Below are positions 17,611 to 27,006 of a stretch of 64,000 nucleotides of DNA, in pieces. The stretch comes from Photobacterium aquae (GTDB lineage: Bacteria > Pseudomonadota > Gammaproteobacteria > Enterobacterales > Vibrionaceae). The stretch spans positions 1-64,000 of the forward strand of contig NZ_LDOT01000032.1 in assembly GCF_001029445.1 (NCBI RefSeq), written 5' to 3'. Each line of letters opens with the position of its first letter. Position 1 is the stretch's first letter. The translations under genes and the position numbers were made by a program. The notes beneath the pieces were generated by a model that saw only the letters and a program-made list of their open reading frames with translations, made no database searches and was not told where the DNA came from.

Positions 17611-18273
17611 ATGAAAAGGCACGGGCTAATTTTGTCTGTTTTATGCGTATCTATTATCAGTGGGTGTGCAAACAATAATAGTCAGAGTAAAGATTTAACA
17701 GAAAAACCAAAGGTTGAAGTAAAATCACTTGAAAATATTCATTCGGTTATTTTATCTGTTAAAAAGAATGAGCGTTTTTTGGATGGTTTGTATAACAGCT
17801 TATCTAAGCGGGGTATTGATCAAATTGCTTGGATGCTGCCAGAAAAAGACATGATTCGATTTCGTTCTCATGCAATAAATAATGTAGATTTCAGTGGTCT
17901 ATCTCTTAATGATGCCTTTAGCAAAATGGCTGATAATCTTGGTGTTAGAGCCAATCTCCATTATCACTTGAGCGATAACGTAGCAGCAGTTGTATCATGG
18001 GATGGTGAAACAGAGATCTCCATAGTTGAGGGTGAACATTTAAAAGAAGCATTAAAGAATATATCGAAAGATTATAGCTGGAATTGGATCGAGGATGGAA
18101 AGCAGGGCCAGAGTTATTTAGCGACAAGTAATTATAATTTTCCATATAAATATCCTCTAGCGACAAAGAAAGGTGATTTTGGTCAAGCTATATCTTCAAT
18201 TATATCTGCATATCCCGTTAGAGCTGAGTTAAATGAAAACAATAGAACTGTAACAATATTGGATGCGAAATAA
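17611..18273 (+). CDS. pilL: PilL-like lipoprotein of the type IVb pilus
   Basis: A 220-residue lipoprotein with signal and lipobox IISGC. The C-terminal part (YKYPLATKKGDFGQAISSII, ending in VTILDAK) resembles the TcpQ/PilL C-terminal domain that works with the secretin. ATG 17611 has AGGTAATGAA upstream and gives a clean signal; an upstream codon at 17578 adds a non-signal tail. First gene of the pil operon; its stop overlaps pilN by 1 nt. Confidence 0.7.
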   Translation: MKRHGLILSVLCVSIISGCANNNSQSKDLTEKPKVEVKSLENIHSVILSVKKNERFLDGLYNSLSKRGIDQIAWMLPEKDMIRFRSHAINNVDFSGLSLNDAFSKMADNLGVRANLHYHLSDNVAAVVSWDGETEISIVEGEHLKEALKNISKDYSWNWIEDGKQGQSYLATSNYNFPYKYPLATKKGDFGQAISSIISAYPVRAELNENNRTVTILDAK

Positions 18274-19730
18274 TGAATACTAAGATTAAAACGTTAATTA
18301 TTGTACTAGCTGTGCTCTCAAATGGTTGTGTCTCTGATAGATACAGAACAGCAGTAGTTGATAATAATCAACTGAAGAAAGAAATTGATAGCTATACCGT
18401 TCAACAAGACAGCCCAAAAGTTAGTTTTGTTACAACATCCTATATTGATGCATCACCATATAAACAAGTAGTTCCGTCTCCTAAATGGCTTGAAACGCCA
18501 GTATCAATCGATGTGACAAATCAGCCAGTATCTTCTTTGCTTACTTATATTCTAAAAGATACTGATGTTGAGGTTGTCTATGATGAGGGTGTTAAGCTAA
18601 ATAAGCCCATAACAGTAACATCATCGGGATCGCGAGAAACAGTTTTGAATGCTATTGCAAAACAAGCTGATTATGGGGTTAATTTTACTGATAGTCGATT
18701 GACTATGACTGCATTTGTCAGCGATACATTCAACATAAATTTACCATCAGGTGTTTATTCTGGGCAGCTTGGGACATCTGAAAGTGAAAATAAAAGCGAT
18801 GGCGATACTGGTGGGGAGCCTAAAATTGATGGGCAATTCCTAAGTGTTGCTTATCGTGCAGTTGATGTATTTAATGAGATTCAAAAAGGTATTGAATCGA
18901 TCATTTCAACTAATAAAGAAAGTTCTGTTCAATCGGTTCCTTCATTATCCTTAATCAATGTAAGGACTACACCAAGCCGAATGGCAGAAGTTCGAAACTT
19001 TGTGAACATCTATCAGGAAAAACTTGGCAAACAAGCTGTATTTGATGTGAGGGTTATTGAGTTCAGCAGTAACTTAGGTCAAGAGCAAGGAATTGATTGG
19101 AATATTGTTCGTGAAATTGGTGATGGGACATTACAGTTCTTTATTCCATCCACATCAACCATATCAGATGGTGCTGGATATGGATTATCTTTTATGGGGA
19201 AAGGTAAGTGGGATGGTACTACAGCCTTTATTAAAGCTCTTGAGTCTCAAGGAAGCGTTACTACATCAACGCCTATTACCGGACTAGTGCTTAACCATCA
19301 GCCTGCCAAAATATCTCAAACTAATACGACACCATTTACTTCTGAAATAAATACAGATGTATCAGAAGGTGTTGTTTCTACTGAAATAAAACGAGATAAA
19401 GTTAGTGTAGGAGTTGATTTGATGTTAACTCCTAACATTATGGATGATTATGTATGGCTACGTATTTCAGGTAAGCTATCAAAGATCACGAAAGATAAAA
19501 CAGAAACCTATGGCGATAACAGTATTAGGTTTATTGATACGCAAGAGAGTGAAATAAACTTCACTAATAAACTACGTTACGGACAAACTTATGTTATAGC
19601 ATCTGTTAAACAAAAACGAATTTTAAATGATAAATTGGCATCCTTCGGTTTCGATTTCCTTGGTGGGCATAGTTCATTAAATGAAGTAACCGAAACACTG
19701 GTTCTATTGACGCCAAGGAGAGCTGATTAA
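18273..19730 (+). CDS. pilN: PilN-type outer-membrane secretin
   Basis: A 485-residue lipoprotein secretin with lipobox LSNGC. The N-terminal domain contains VDVTNQPVSSLLTYIL (short N-domain), then a mid N1-like domain, and a C-terminal secretin core with ending ITGLVLNHQPAKI, VGVDLMLTPNI and TETLVLLTPRR. It forms the pore for the type IVb pilus, as R64 PilN or BfpB. It overlaps pilL and pilO by 1 nt, so the operon is tightly coupled. Confidence 0.92.
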   Translation: MNTKIKTLIIVLAVLSNGCVSDRYRTAVVDNNQLKKEIDSYTVQQDSPKVSFVTTSYIDASPYKQVVPSPKWLETPVSIDVTNQPVSSLLTYILKDTDVEVVYDEGVKLNKPITVTSSGSRETVLNAIAKQADYGVNFTDSRLTMTAFVSDTFNINLPSGVYSGQLGTSESENKSDGDTGGEPKIDGQFLSVAYRAVDVFNEIQKGIESIISTNKESSVQSVPSLSLINVRTTPSRMAEVRNFVNIYQEKLGKQAVFDVRVIEFSSNLGQEQGIDWNIVREIGDGTLQFFIPSTSTISDGAGYGLSFMGKGKWDGTTAFIKALESQGSVTTSTPITGLVLNHQPAKISQTNTTPFTSEINTDVSEGVVSTEIKRDKVSVGVDLMLTPNIMDDYVWLRISGKLSKITKDKTETYGDNSIRFIDTQESEINFTNKLRYGQTYVIASVKQKRILNDKLASFGFDFLGGHSSLNEVTETLVLLTPRRAD

Positions 19731-20872
19731 TGCAAAATTTTAAGTTGGCTGAATATGCTATATTTGAATCAGAAAAAGATCTTAAAATTCACAGGCGTTT
19801 AAACCGCTTTGATTATGAATATGTCTTTCAGTGTAATGAAAAATTCATTAGATATTTTGGGGATACTGATCTTTTCTGTGTTTCAAAATATGTCATTGAT
19901 TCGATTGATTCATTAGAGAAAACATATGTTTATTTAGAGTCGGTTGATGATAATAATCTATATGGCCTCTATGTTGAAAATGGTATCGTAGCAAACGAAA
20001 TTATAGATACTAAAGAAGTAGTGTTAGATCTATTTTCTTATTTTCTATTAAATTCACGACTATATACAAGTGAGAATGAGTACAAGGATAAATCTAATTC
20101 ATTTATTTTAACTGATAAAATTGATGTCTTAAATATCCCAAGAAAGTACAAACTCGTATCATTATATGTAAGTCTAAGTAGTTCTGATAGGTTTAAAAAA
20201 ACCATCTTGGGTGTTCTTTTTGCTGCTTGTTTAGTATTTGTCGGTAATAGTGTATTTAATCTCTTAAATCCGCCACCGCCACCACCAAAAAAGCCGTTAC
20301 CGCCAGAAGTTGTATGGAAGAACAGCCTAAAAAATAAAGTATCAATTGTATCAGTCATTAATATGACGACAGCAATTAATGCGTATGCTTCATTGTTACC
20401 AACTGATTGGAGAGTTGGAAATATACTCTATAGTGACGGATCTTTAACAATGAAGATTGAAGCATTAAATACACAATCATTTGATTATACATTGCGACAA
20501 TGGCTAAATGAAAATGATGAATTAAAAAATTATTATGATCACGAAACTAAATCGCTAATAATACCAGTGAAAGCTAACTATGAGAGGGCCATTTATAAAT
20601 TAAATGATTTTGAGAAAAACTTATCTGATTTATTAAAGTATTATGGCGCAATATCAGTTGACTATTTTTCTATTGCTCCAATTGGTAACGTTGAACAGTT
20701 TCAGTATACTGCTAAGTTTAAAAATGTAGATGTGGCAGTTCTTTTTATACTTTCAGATTTTTTTAAAAACAAACCTGTGTCAATTGATTATCTAAATATG
20801 TCATTTGTTGATGGTATTAGTTTAATAGATTTAGACATTACCATGACTTTAGAAGGATTAAGAAATGAGTGA
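19730..20872 (+). CDS. pilO: PilO-type pilus accessory protein
   Basis: A 380-residue bitopic inner-membrane protein. A cytoplasmic region of about 155 residues is followed by one transmembrane segment (about 162-180), a proline run (PPPPPPKKPLPP), and a periplasmic domain. This is the topology of R64/Tcp-type PilO, which forms part of the inner-membrane platform. Overlaps pilN by 1 nt and pilP by 8 nt. Confidence 0.8.
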   Translation: MQNFKLAEYAIFESEKDLKIHRRLNRFDYEYVFQCNEKFIRYFGDTDLFCVSKYVIDSIDSLEKTYVYLESVDDNNLYGLYVENGIVANEIIDTKEVVLDLFSYFLLNSRLYTSENEYKDKSNSFILTDKIDVLNIPRKYKLVSLYVSLSSSDRFKKTILGVLFAACLVFVGNSVFNLLNPPPPPPKKPLPPEVVWKNSLKNKVSIVSVINMTTAINAYASLLPTDWRVGNILYSDGSLTMKIEALNTQSFDYTLRQWLNENDELKNYYDHETKSLIIPVKANYERAIYKLNDFEKNLSDLLKYYGAISVDYFSIAPIGNVEQFQYTAKFKNVDVAVLFILSDFFKNKPVSIDYLNMSFVDGISLIDLDITMTLEGLRNE

Positions 20873-21578
20873 TAAAGTCTTATTGAAAAATAATAAAGCA
20901 CCGCTGGCATTATTATTTTTGTTTTCTACCTTAACAATCACATCTGGAATTGTTGGATGCTATCTATATGATGAAACACAGTCTATTGATAATAAGGTTG
21001 ATAAATTGTTTCGTTCCCAGTCACAATATGCGACAGTAGATCAGATTTCCGAAATTATAAAAATGGAAATTAGTAAATCGGTGAATCAAAATATTGAAGT
21101 TGATTCTGATTCTATCGAGAAAAAATCCGTTGAATATATTCCTTTATCTGCTGATGCAAAGCTTGTTTTACAAAAAAGCAAAGATATTTACTTGAATAAG
21201 CTAAGAAATATTGAGCTACAAGCTCTTGTTGAAAACAGTAAATTATCATTTAAATCAGATGATAAAGTAGTAAGCAACATACTATTGCCGCCTGATTATA
21301 ATAATGGTGTCGTTCAACCAGAAAACCTATCGCTATCTGAGTTTTCAATTTCAGATCAAATGAGTGTCCAATCTCTGATCACAGTCAATGGGGAAACAGA
21401 AGCAATAGTCAAATTTGGGAATGAACATGTACCATTAAAAAAGGGAATGAATTTTAATGGTGTTAAAGTTGTGGATATTTCCTCTCAGAATGTAACACTT
21501 TTTGAAAATGGTAAACAAATTATCCGTTCATTAGAACATCAGCAAGAAGTTGAACAGATTGAAAAAGTGGAATCTTAA
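20865..21578 (+). CDS. pilP: PilP-family pilus biogenesis protein
   Basis: A 237-residue protein with one N-terminal transmembrane segment (about 14-33) and a C-terminal small beta domain with AIVKFGNEHVPLKKGMNF near residues 185-202, like the HR domain of PilP/GspC that touches the secretin. Position between pilO and pilQ matches R64. It overlaps pilO. Confidence 0.8.
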   Translation: MSDKVLLKNNKAPLALLFLFSTLTITSGIVGCYLYDETQSIDNKVDKLFRSQSQYATVDQISEIIKMEISKSVNQNIEVDSDSIEKKSVEYIPLSADAKLVLQKSKDIYLNKLRNIELQALVENSKLSFKSDDKVVSNILLPPDYNNGVVQPENLSLSEFSISDQMSVQSLITVNGETEAIVKFGNEHVPLKKGMNFNGVKVVDISSQNVTLFENGKQIIRSLEHQQEVEQIEKVES

Positions 21579-21581
21579 CTT

Positions 21582-23171
21582 ATGAATGTTGTAATTGATG
21601 AATATTTAAAAACGATATACTTGGAAGATTCTTCAAGTCTTTTCTTTGATAATGGCCATATATGGACAGTTAATTTACAAGCTCCTCGTTTACAGAACAT
21701 AATTGATCATGTAAAAGAATCACGAGATCTTTTAGATGGAAAATATTTTGGAAAAAGTCCATTTGTTAGAAAAGTAAAAAACTCAGTTCTTGATGCTTAT
21801 CGCACTGACCTGAAAAAGAAACAGGAAGTTAGGGACGAAATTGATTTTGATATATCGAATACCTCGGATGTTAAAGATCGTCTGTGGTTCATTATGCAGG
21901 AATCAATTAAAAGGGGAGCATCTGATGTTCATATTGAAGTTTTAAAATCATCAACGCGGCTTTTGTGTCGAGTGGATGGTGTGCGAGTTCAAATTGGTGA
22001 TGAGATCCCTGATCCTAATTATGGGCGTTCAATTTTTTCTGTAATATTCCTTGATGTTGCTATTGATAAGCTATCCGATTTCTCGGAGGCTGCGACAAAT
22101 GCAGGTAGAATTGAAGTGCCATTATTAGTTAAGGGAAAGCTACGCAATACTATCTGGCGGGCATCGTACATGCCAGCTAAAGATCATGGTGGTAAGGTTT
22201 CATTGCGTTGGTTAAATAAGAATGATTCTATTCCTGAATTAGAGGATTTAGGTTATACAGATGGTCAGCTAGCTCAATTTTACAAATTTATTAGACGTTC
22301 AAAAGGTGTTTTCCTTTTATCTGGTGTAACTAACTCTGGGAAAACAACATTAATATCTTCTTTAATAAAAAAGAGTAAGGAGCAATACTCAGGTCGTTCA
22401 CATCATACGCTAGAAGATCCACCTGAGTTCGATTTAGGCGTAGTACAAACTCATGTCCAACCACATCAAAAAGTAGCTGAAGATCTAGACGAGTATAAAG
22501 ATTATGGATATTACACAAAGGTTCTATTGAGGCAAGATCCCGACTTTATATCAATTGGTGAGATTCGAGATCATAATGTTGCTATGGAGACTTGTCGCCT
22601 CGGCGATACCGGGCAATTGGTTGTGGCAACACTGCATACGTCTTCTGCAATAGGTATTGGTGAAACATTAATATCTCAGTACAAGGTTGAACCAGCAATT
22701 TTGGCAACGCCTGATCTGATGGTTATTTGGGCGACTCAGACACTTGTTAGTACGTTATGCCCACATTGTAAAGTCAGCCATAATGAGGTTAAAGAATACT
22801 ATCAATCTCTTAATTTGGAATCTGAATACAACCGTGGGATGGAAATTTTTTCATTGAATAAGGTTGATGAAGATTTAAAGGATGTATATTGGAAGAATCC
22901 AAAAGGTTGTTCAGAATGCAATAATGGCCAAAAAGGTCTTACATCGCTTCTTGAAATGATTGTTTTTGATAATGATGACTTGAAATATCTTTCAAATCAG
23001 GATTATTTAGGATGGCATAAATCTTTAATATCTAAAGGATATAAAGAGTTAAAAGATCACGCTATTCTTAAAATTAAATATGGAATGCTAGATGTTAATA
23101 CAGCTGCGGATCGTGTTCCGACACTTATTCCACAGGAGTCACATTCTGTATATTTAAAGATGTTGAATTAA
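21582..23171 (+). CDS. pilQ: PilQ-type pilus assembly ATPase (GspE superfamily)
   Basis: A 529-residue assembly ATPase. Walker A GVTNSGKTTL lies near residue 248, Walker B and Asp box ISIGEIRD near 325, and ATLHTSSA near 352. Two cysteine pairs (CPHC near 394, CSEC near 443) form the zinc knuckle of GspE/PilB-type extension ATPases. It drives pilin polymerisation on the cytoplasmic face. The gap to pilP is 3 nt. Confidence 0.95.
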   Translation: MNVVIDEYLKTIYLEDSSSLFFDNGHIWTVNLQAPRLQNIIDHVKESRDLLDGKYFGKSPFVRKVKNSVLDAYRTDLKKKQEVRDEIDFDISNTSDVKDRLWFIMQESIKRGASDVHIEVLKSSTRLLCRVDGVRVQIGDEIPDPNYGRSIFSVIFLDVAIDKLSDFSEAATNAGRIEVPLLVKGKLRNTIWRASYMPAKDHGGKVSLRWLNKNDSIPELEDLGYTDGQLAQFYKFIRRSKGVFLLSGVTNSGKTTLISSLIKKSKEQYSGRSHHTLEDPPEFDLGVVQTHVQPHQKVAEDLDEYKDYGYYTKVLLRQDPDFISIGEIRDHNVAMETCRLGDTGQLVVATLHTSSAIGIGETLISQYKVEPAILATPDLMVIWATQTLVSTLCPHCKVSHNEVKEYYQSLNLESEYNRGMEIFSLNKVDEDLKDVYWKNPKGCSECNNGQKGLTSLLEMIVFDNDDLKYLSNQDYLGWHKSLISKGYKELKDHAILKIKYGMLDVNTAADRVPTLIPQESHSVYLKMLN

Positions 23172-23181
23172 TGAGGATATC

Positions 23182-24219
23182 ATGAAAGGAATGAGGCCGC
23201 GTAAAATAAGAAGGTTATCTCAAAAAAAACAAATTTTATTGCTAAAAAACCTTCGTACACTTGTTAGTTCAAATTTAACACAAAAGGAAATAGCTCAAAG
23301 ACTTGTAGAGTTTGGCACTAAAGAAGAACAGTCTTTAGGTCATGCTGTACTAGCTAGCTTAAATGTCGGCGGTACTTTTGCTATGGCTGCTAAACCGTGG
23401 TTTTCACCTATGGCTTGGGAAGCCTTAATTGCTGGCGAAAAAACGGGGGTTTTAGAAAAGGGGATCAAAAATGCTTTAAAGATTCTGGAAATCGGTAACG
23501 TTACTGGCATGGGTTTCTTTTGGGGACTATTAAAACCAATTGGTACTGTTATTGTAATGTTCGCTGCTTTGATCGGAGCAAGAGAAGCCTTCTTTCCTAA
23601 GATAATGGATCTGTATTCGATTAGCCGGTGGGGGGATGTTTCAATAGCGGCCTATAATTTTGGTGGTTTTCTATCTGATTGGTGGAAACTTATCTTATGT
23701 ATCATACTGTCACTAATTGCGATTGTTATTTTTACAATTAAATATTCCGTTGGTATGTTCAGGAACAAGTTGGATAAGTTTCCAGTCTATCGTCATTATA
23801 GGCTAATTCTTTCAGCAAACTTTTTGAGATCTATAGGCAATTTAATATTAGCTGGTTTTTCATTAAAGGAATCATTATCCAGTACAAAAGAACAATCAAA
23901 TTTATATTTGTCATACCATATTGATATAGTTATGAAAAATATTGGACGTGGGTATTTAAATATAGGTGAGATATTGGATACAGGTTTATTAGATCGTTCT
24001 GAGCAAAGCGCTCTAAAAGTTTTAGGTGGTAGAGGTGGGAATTTATCTCAAACATTATTGAATTGTTCTGAAATCACACAAGATAAAGTTGTAAATGAAT
24101 TAAGTAATTTACAAAAGATATTATATAACATACTAATGCCAATTGGCGGTTTATTAAGTTTTTTGTTAATGGGTGGGGTTGGAATGTTGATGTTTGACTT
24201 ATCGACAAATATTGGGTGA
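23182..24219 (+). CDS. pilR: PilR-type inner-membrane platform protein (GspF superfamily)
   Basis: A 345-residue protein with two T2SSF-type cytoplasmic domains and membrane segments at about 115-140, 165-190 and 312-335. It is the GspF/PilC-like core on which the ATPase turns. It follows pilQ with 10 nt between and has a weak GAGGATATC ribosome site. Last gene of the pilL-R series before a 146-nt leader. Confidence 0.92.
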   Translation: MKGMRPRKIRRLSQKKQILLLKNLRTLVSSNLTQKEIAQRLVEFGTKEEQSLGHAVLASLNVGGTFAMAAKPWFSPMAWEALIAGEKTGVLEKGIKNALKILEIGNVTGMGFFWGLLKPIGTVIVMFAALIGAREAFFPKIMDLYSISRWGDVSIAAYNFGGFLSDWWKLILCIILSLIAIVIFTIKYSVGMFRNKLDKFPVYRHYRLILSANFLRSIGNLILAGFSLKESLSSTKEQSNLYLSYHIDIVMKNIGRGYLNIGEILDTGLLDRSEQSALKVLGGRGGNLSQTLLNCSEITQDKVVNELSNLQKILYNILMPIGGLLSFLLMGGVGMLMFDLSTNIG

Positions 24220-24365
24220 TAGTTTAAATTGAATTTTAAAAACATTATGAAAGTTGTTTTAATTTTAATTTAATCTGATATATTAATATCAAATTTCGAA
24301 TTAGTTTAATTTGAAATCTTCTTTTTAAAAAAATTAATTTACCAGAAACAAATGGAGATTTTTCT

Positions 24366-24881
24366 ATGCTTACTCAAGAGCGTGATATGAATAAGTTTTT
24401 CAAGAATAAACAACGCGGCGCAATGTTAATGGATAATATGATTGCTGTTGGTTTTATTTCTATGTTGCTTATCGGTATCGTTGCAGCAATCCCAACAATC
24501 ACACATAAATTGAATGTCTCCAATTTCCAAAAACAAGCAACAGACATTTCAACTGCTGCTGTTCAATGGAAAAAGGCCCGGCCTAACTTTACAGGGCTTT
24601 CAATGGACGAGTTATGTAAATATGAGTTGATTTCTAAATCACACTGTTCAGGAGCATCAGCCGTATCAGGTTCAAATCCATTTGGCGGTGATTGGACACT
24701 TACTCCAACTCAAGGTACTTTCACCCTAACTGCAACCTTGCCAAACCTAACAGGTGAAACTGGTCGCCAATTAGATCTTGCCGACACTATGGCTCCGATG
24801 ACTAAAGGCCAATGTGCATCATCAACAGGCTGTTCAACTATCGATGCGTCTTCTGCTGACTCCCTTATTATGAAGTTTTAA
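24366..24881 (+). CDS. pilS: PilS-type major type IVb prepilin
   Basis: A 171-residue prepilin. After a 17-residue leader with basic residues comes the cleavage signature RG/AMLMD and then a hydrophobic helix (NMIAVGFISMLLIGIVA). Mature +1 is Ala and +5 is Asp in place of the usual Glu, typical of type IVb variation. Two cysteine pairs (C near 80 and 93; 153 and 158) probably form disulfides. A GGAG ribosome site lies 8 nt upstream, a 146-nt AT-rich leader precedes, and a strong terminator follows, which fits high expression. No prepilin peptidase gene is visible, so a host or distant one must process it. Confidence 0.88.
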   Translation: MLTQERDMNKFFKNKQRGAMLMDNMIAVGFISMLLIGIVAAIPTITHKLNVSNFQKQATDISTAAVQWKKARPNFTGLSMDELCKYELISKSHCSGASAVSGSNPFGGDWTLTPTQGTFTLTATLPNLTGETGRQLDLADTMAPMTKGQCASSTGCSTIDASSADSLIMKF

Positions 24882-24888
24882 CTGTTAA

Positions 24889-24917
24889 TTCAGCACATCA
24901 AAAGTTCAGCACATCAT
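24889..24917. repeat. Direct repeat after pilS
   Basis: The 12-mer TTCAGCACATCA occurs at 24889-24900 and again at 24906-24917, immediately between the pilS stop and its terminator. No function is evident; it may be a duplication scar or part of the 3' untranslated region. Confidence 0.7.
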
Positions 24918-24919
24918 AA

Positions 24920-24944
24920 GGGCGCACTCAATGCGCCCTTTTTT
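24920..24944 (+). terminator. Terminator after the major prepilin gene
   Basis: GGGCGCA (24920-24926) pairs with TGCGCCC (24932-24938) around a 5-nt loop and is followed by six T. Together with the upstream gap it isolates pilS as a strongly expressed cistron with partial read-through to the minor pilins. Confidence 0.92.
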
Positions 24945-24958
24945 ATTACGGTGATGAT

Positions 24959-25477
24959 ATGAAATACCAGAAAGGTATCATGGTCGCAGAATTGGCGATT
25001 TATTATTCTGTTAGTGTTACATTAGTCGTAATGTTTATATCTAGCATTATCAATTTTGGATCGAATTATGTCAAAGCAACAGAAATAAAGGAAACATCTA
25101 TTGCCATTAAAGACGGTATTGAGCTGTTTTATAATACGTACCCAAAAATTGCCGAAAATAAGCCTTGCTATTCAATAGATAAAATCCCTGTAAAGAATGT
25201 TAATCAGTTAGTCAGTGAGGGGTATATTACATCCAAAAAAAATTATTTGGGTTATGATTTAACAGTTAAAACATATGAAATGAATGGAATTAAATATGCT
25301 GCTGGGGCGATGATAAATGTAAATTTAGACAGCTTAAAAGAAGCAAGGAATATGAGTGATTTAATTCCAAATTCAAAAGTAAAAGATGATAAGTCAATTA
25401 GCATTTATTATCCATTTACGTTGCCAGATATCGATCAGAGACATTTTGATTTCAACACAGGATGCTATATACAATGA
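24959..25477 (+). CDS. Minor prepilin-like protein
   Basis: A 172-residue protein starting MKYQKG, then a prepilin-like cleavage site QKG/IMVAE with Glu at +5 and a hydrophobic segment of about 25 residues. The rest is small and beta-prone with cysteines near 72 and 169. It is probably a minor pilin of the type IVb pilus, located between pilS and the PilV-like gene. Its stop overlaps the next start (ATGA). Confidence 0.7.
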   Translation: MKYQKGIMVAELAIYYSVSVTLVVMFISSIINFGSNYVKATEIKETSIAIKDGIELFYNTYPKIAENKPCYSIDKIPVKNVNQLVSEGYITSKKNYLGYDLTVKTYEMNGIKYAAGAMINVNLDSLKEARNMSDLIPNSKVKDDKSISIYYPFTLPDIDQRHFDFNTGCYIQ

Positions 25478-26442
25478 AAAATCAAAAAGGATTCTTTTTG
25501 TTGGGCCTAATCATAGCTTTTGGTTTTGCTACTGCTGCCTTTACGATGATGGCTGACCGTATTTATTTATCGCAAGTAAAATCTCAACAGGTTGTTCCAT
25601 TTTTAAATAGATTGTCTTCTTTACAGGAGTCCATAAAGCGTTATCAATTAATAAAAATCAAATCTGGCTTAAAAGATTCAGATGTTGGTATTTTTCCACC
25701 CAAAGCTAGTTTAGAGAATGAACTTGTTAAAAAAGGTCTATGGGAAAGCTGTACTAACGCGGATAAAAATAATGGGCTATGTACTGATTTGCTTAATACA
25801 CCTTACAATTCAAAGATTGATTATAATTTAAGTCCGACATCTGGTACACCCCCTGTGGCCGTACCTATTGCAACGTTTGAAATACCGCTGCCCAACATAA
25901 ATTCAGAAAAGAGGTTGTACAATTTGTATCTTTCAGAGCTATCGAAACTTGCTAATTCAAATTTAAGTTCAGATCGTACTAAATTGATATTGCGTTTATA
26001 TCCAGTCACTAATTATCCATCGTTAGATACTGAAAAATTTATAACTTCTGACGGAAATACTATACTCAAAGATACTTGGGATGTTGGTAATAAGGCTGTT
26101 CTTAATGCTAGCCAAATTAGTGTTAAAACTTCCAATGGTTCTCAATTGGATATATCGAGAGGTACTATTTCAGAAATGGTTGTTCCATCAGGCACAACTA
26201 TTTATAAAACAGCTTGGTCTTGTCCTGTTGGTTTAGAGCCAAAGTTGAATGTTAACGTGCATTCGGTGTTGAATCAAAATACATATATTCAATATATAGG
26301 GATTAATGGTTTTACACCGATAGTAGAAGATCATGGAAATAGGTATATAGTAAAGTTACGTTACAATGCAAAAAGGAAAAGTGATAGTAAATGGCATCAA
26401 CATGAGAATGGATATTTAAATGTGCGTTTAGGTTGTTATTAA
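25474..26442 (+). CDS. pilV: Large minor prepilin, PilV-like
   Basis: A 322-residue protein with an N-terminal prepilin-like signature NQKG/FFLLGLII and a hydrophobic helix; residue +5 is Gly, not Glu. The C-terminal part (SCPVGLEPKLN, YLNVRLGCY) has cysteines like the tip domain of PilV. The start at 25474 overlaps the previous stop and is preferred to an in-frame ATG at 25462. R64 PilV is a tip adhesin with shufflon-variable ends; no shufflon repeats or Rci recombinase are seen here, so the name is tentative. Confidence 0.55.
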   Translation: MKNQKGFFLLGLIIAFGFATAAFTMMADRIYLSQVKSQQVVPFLNRLSSLQESIKRYQLIKIKSGLKDSDVGIFPPKASLENELVKKGLWESCTNADKNNGLCTDLLNTPYNSKIDYNLSPTSGTPPVAVPIATFEIPLPNINSEKRLYNLYLSELSKLANSNLSSDRTKLILRLYPVTNYPSLDTEKFITSDGNTILKDTWDVGNKAVLNASQISVKTSNGSQLDISRGTISEMVVPSGTTIYKTAWSCPVGLEPKLNVNVHSVLNQNTYIQYIGINGFTPIVEDHGNRYIVKLRYNAKRKSDSKWHQHENGYLNVRLGCY

Positions 26443-26458
26443 TATTAAAGGGTAAGTT

Positions 26459-26809
26459 ATGAATAAAAAAATACTAATAGTATCATTATCAATGATGATA
26501 AGTTTTAGTGTATTAGCAAAAGTAACCGTTAATGATGTCAATCGTTACTCGGTTCATTTAAATGCTAGTGTTCAAGATACACCAAGCAATACAATCGCTA
26601 ACCAATGGTGGAATATGAACAGAGCGCCTAATGAAAATTCTAGTAGCAGTTCACTATATCTTTATGGTGGAAGCTATCGACATTATAATGGCCGATGTGT
26701 GGAGAATAATTTTTTTACTGGTGCATGTTCTTGCCCTAGTGGTTACACGGGGGCTAGCCAAGAGACTTGGGGAGGGAATACTTTATATTTTTGCGAAAAA
26801 TGGGGATGA
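26459..26809 (+). CDS. Small exported cysteine-rich protein, possible pilus-tip subunit
   Basis: A 116-residue protein with a signal peptide (cleavage near VLA). The mature C-terminus has a cysteine pattern CVENNFFTGACSCPSGYTG ending in FCEKWG, similar in style to the variable C-terminal ends of PilV-type adhesins. It directly follows the PilV-like gene with 16 nt between and a strong terminator behind. I infer a secreted or tip-associated adhesin; the family is not recognised. Confidence 0.6.
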   Translation: MNKKILIVSLSMMISFSVLAKVTVNDVNRYSVHLNASVQDTPSNTIANQWWNMNRAPNENSSSSSLYLYGGSYRHYNGRCVENNFFTGACSCPSGYTGASQETWGGNTLYFCEKWG

Positions 26810-26850
26810 TACTATTTTAAATACGTGAAATTTACAATAATTTAATGATT

Positions 26851-26915
26851 GCGTTGCTTTATTTGCCACTTTAGTCACAAAAATATTAGTTGGTAAATGG
26901 CAACGCTTTTTTTTT
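26851..26915 (+). terminator. Long-stem terminator ending the pil operon
   Basis: GCGTTGC (26851-26857) pairs with GCAACGC (26900-26906), with further pairing of TTTGCCA and TGGTAAA inside, and nine T follow. It closes the pilus operon before the protease gene. Confidence 0.88.
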
Positions 26916-27006
26916 CTGAAAAATTGTTTTTTTTATCTTATGTCTATCTGTAAGTCAGGTTATGATCTATATAAGATTTCAACAAATTAACTTGCAGGGA
27001 TATAAA

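Noticed and set aside
25474..26809. Shufflon at the pilV-like end
   Set aside because: No inverted repeats of the shufflon type, no alternative C-terminal segments and no Rci-type gene nearby; the recombinase at 40086 is distant.
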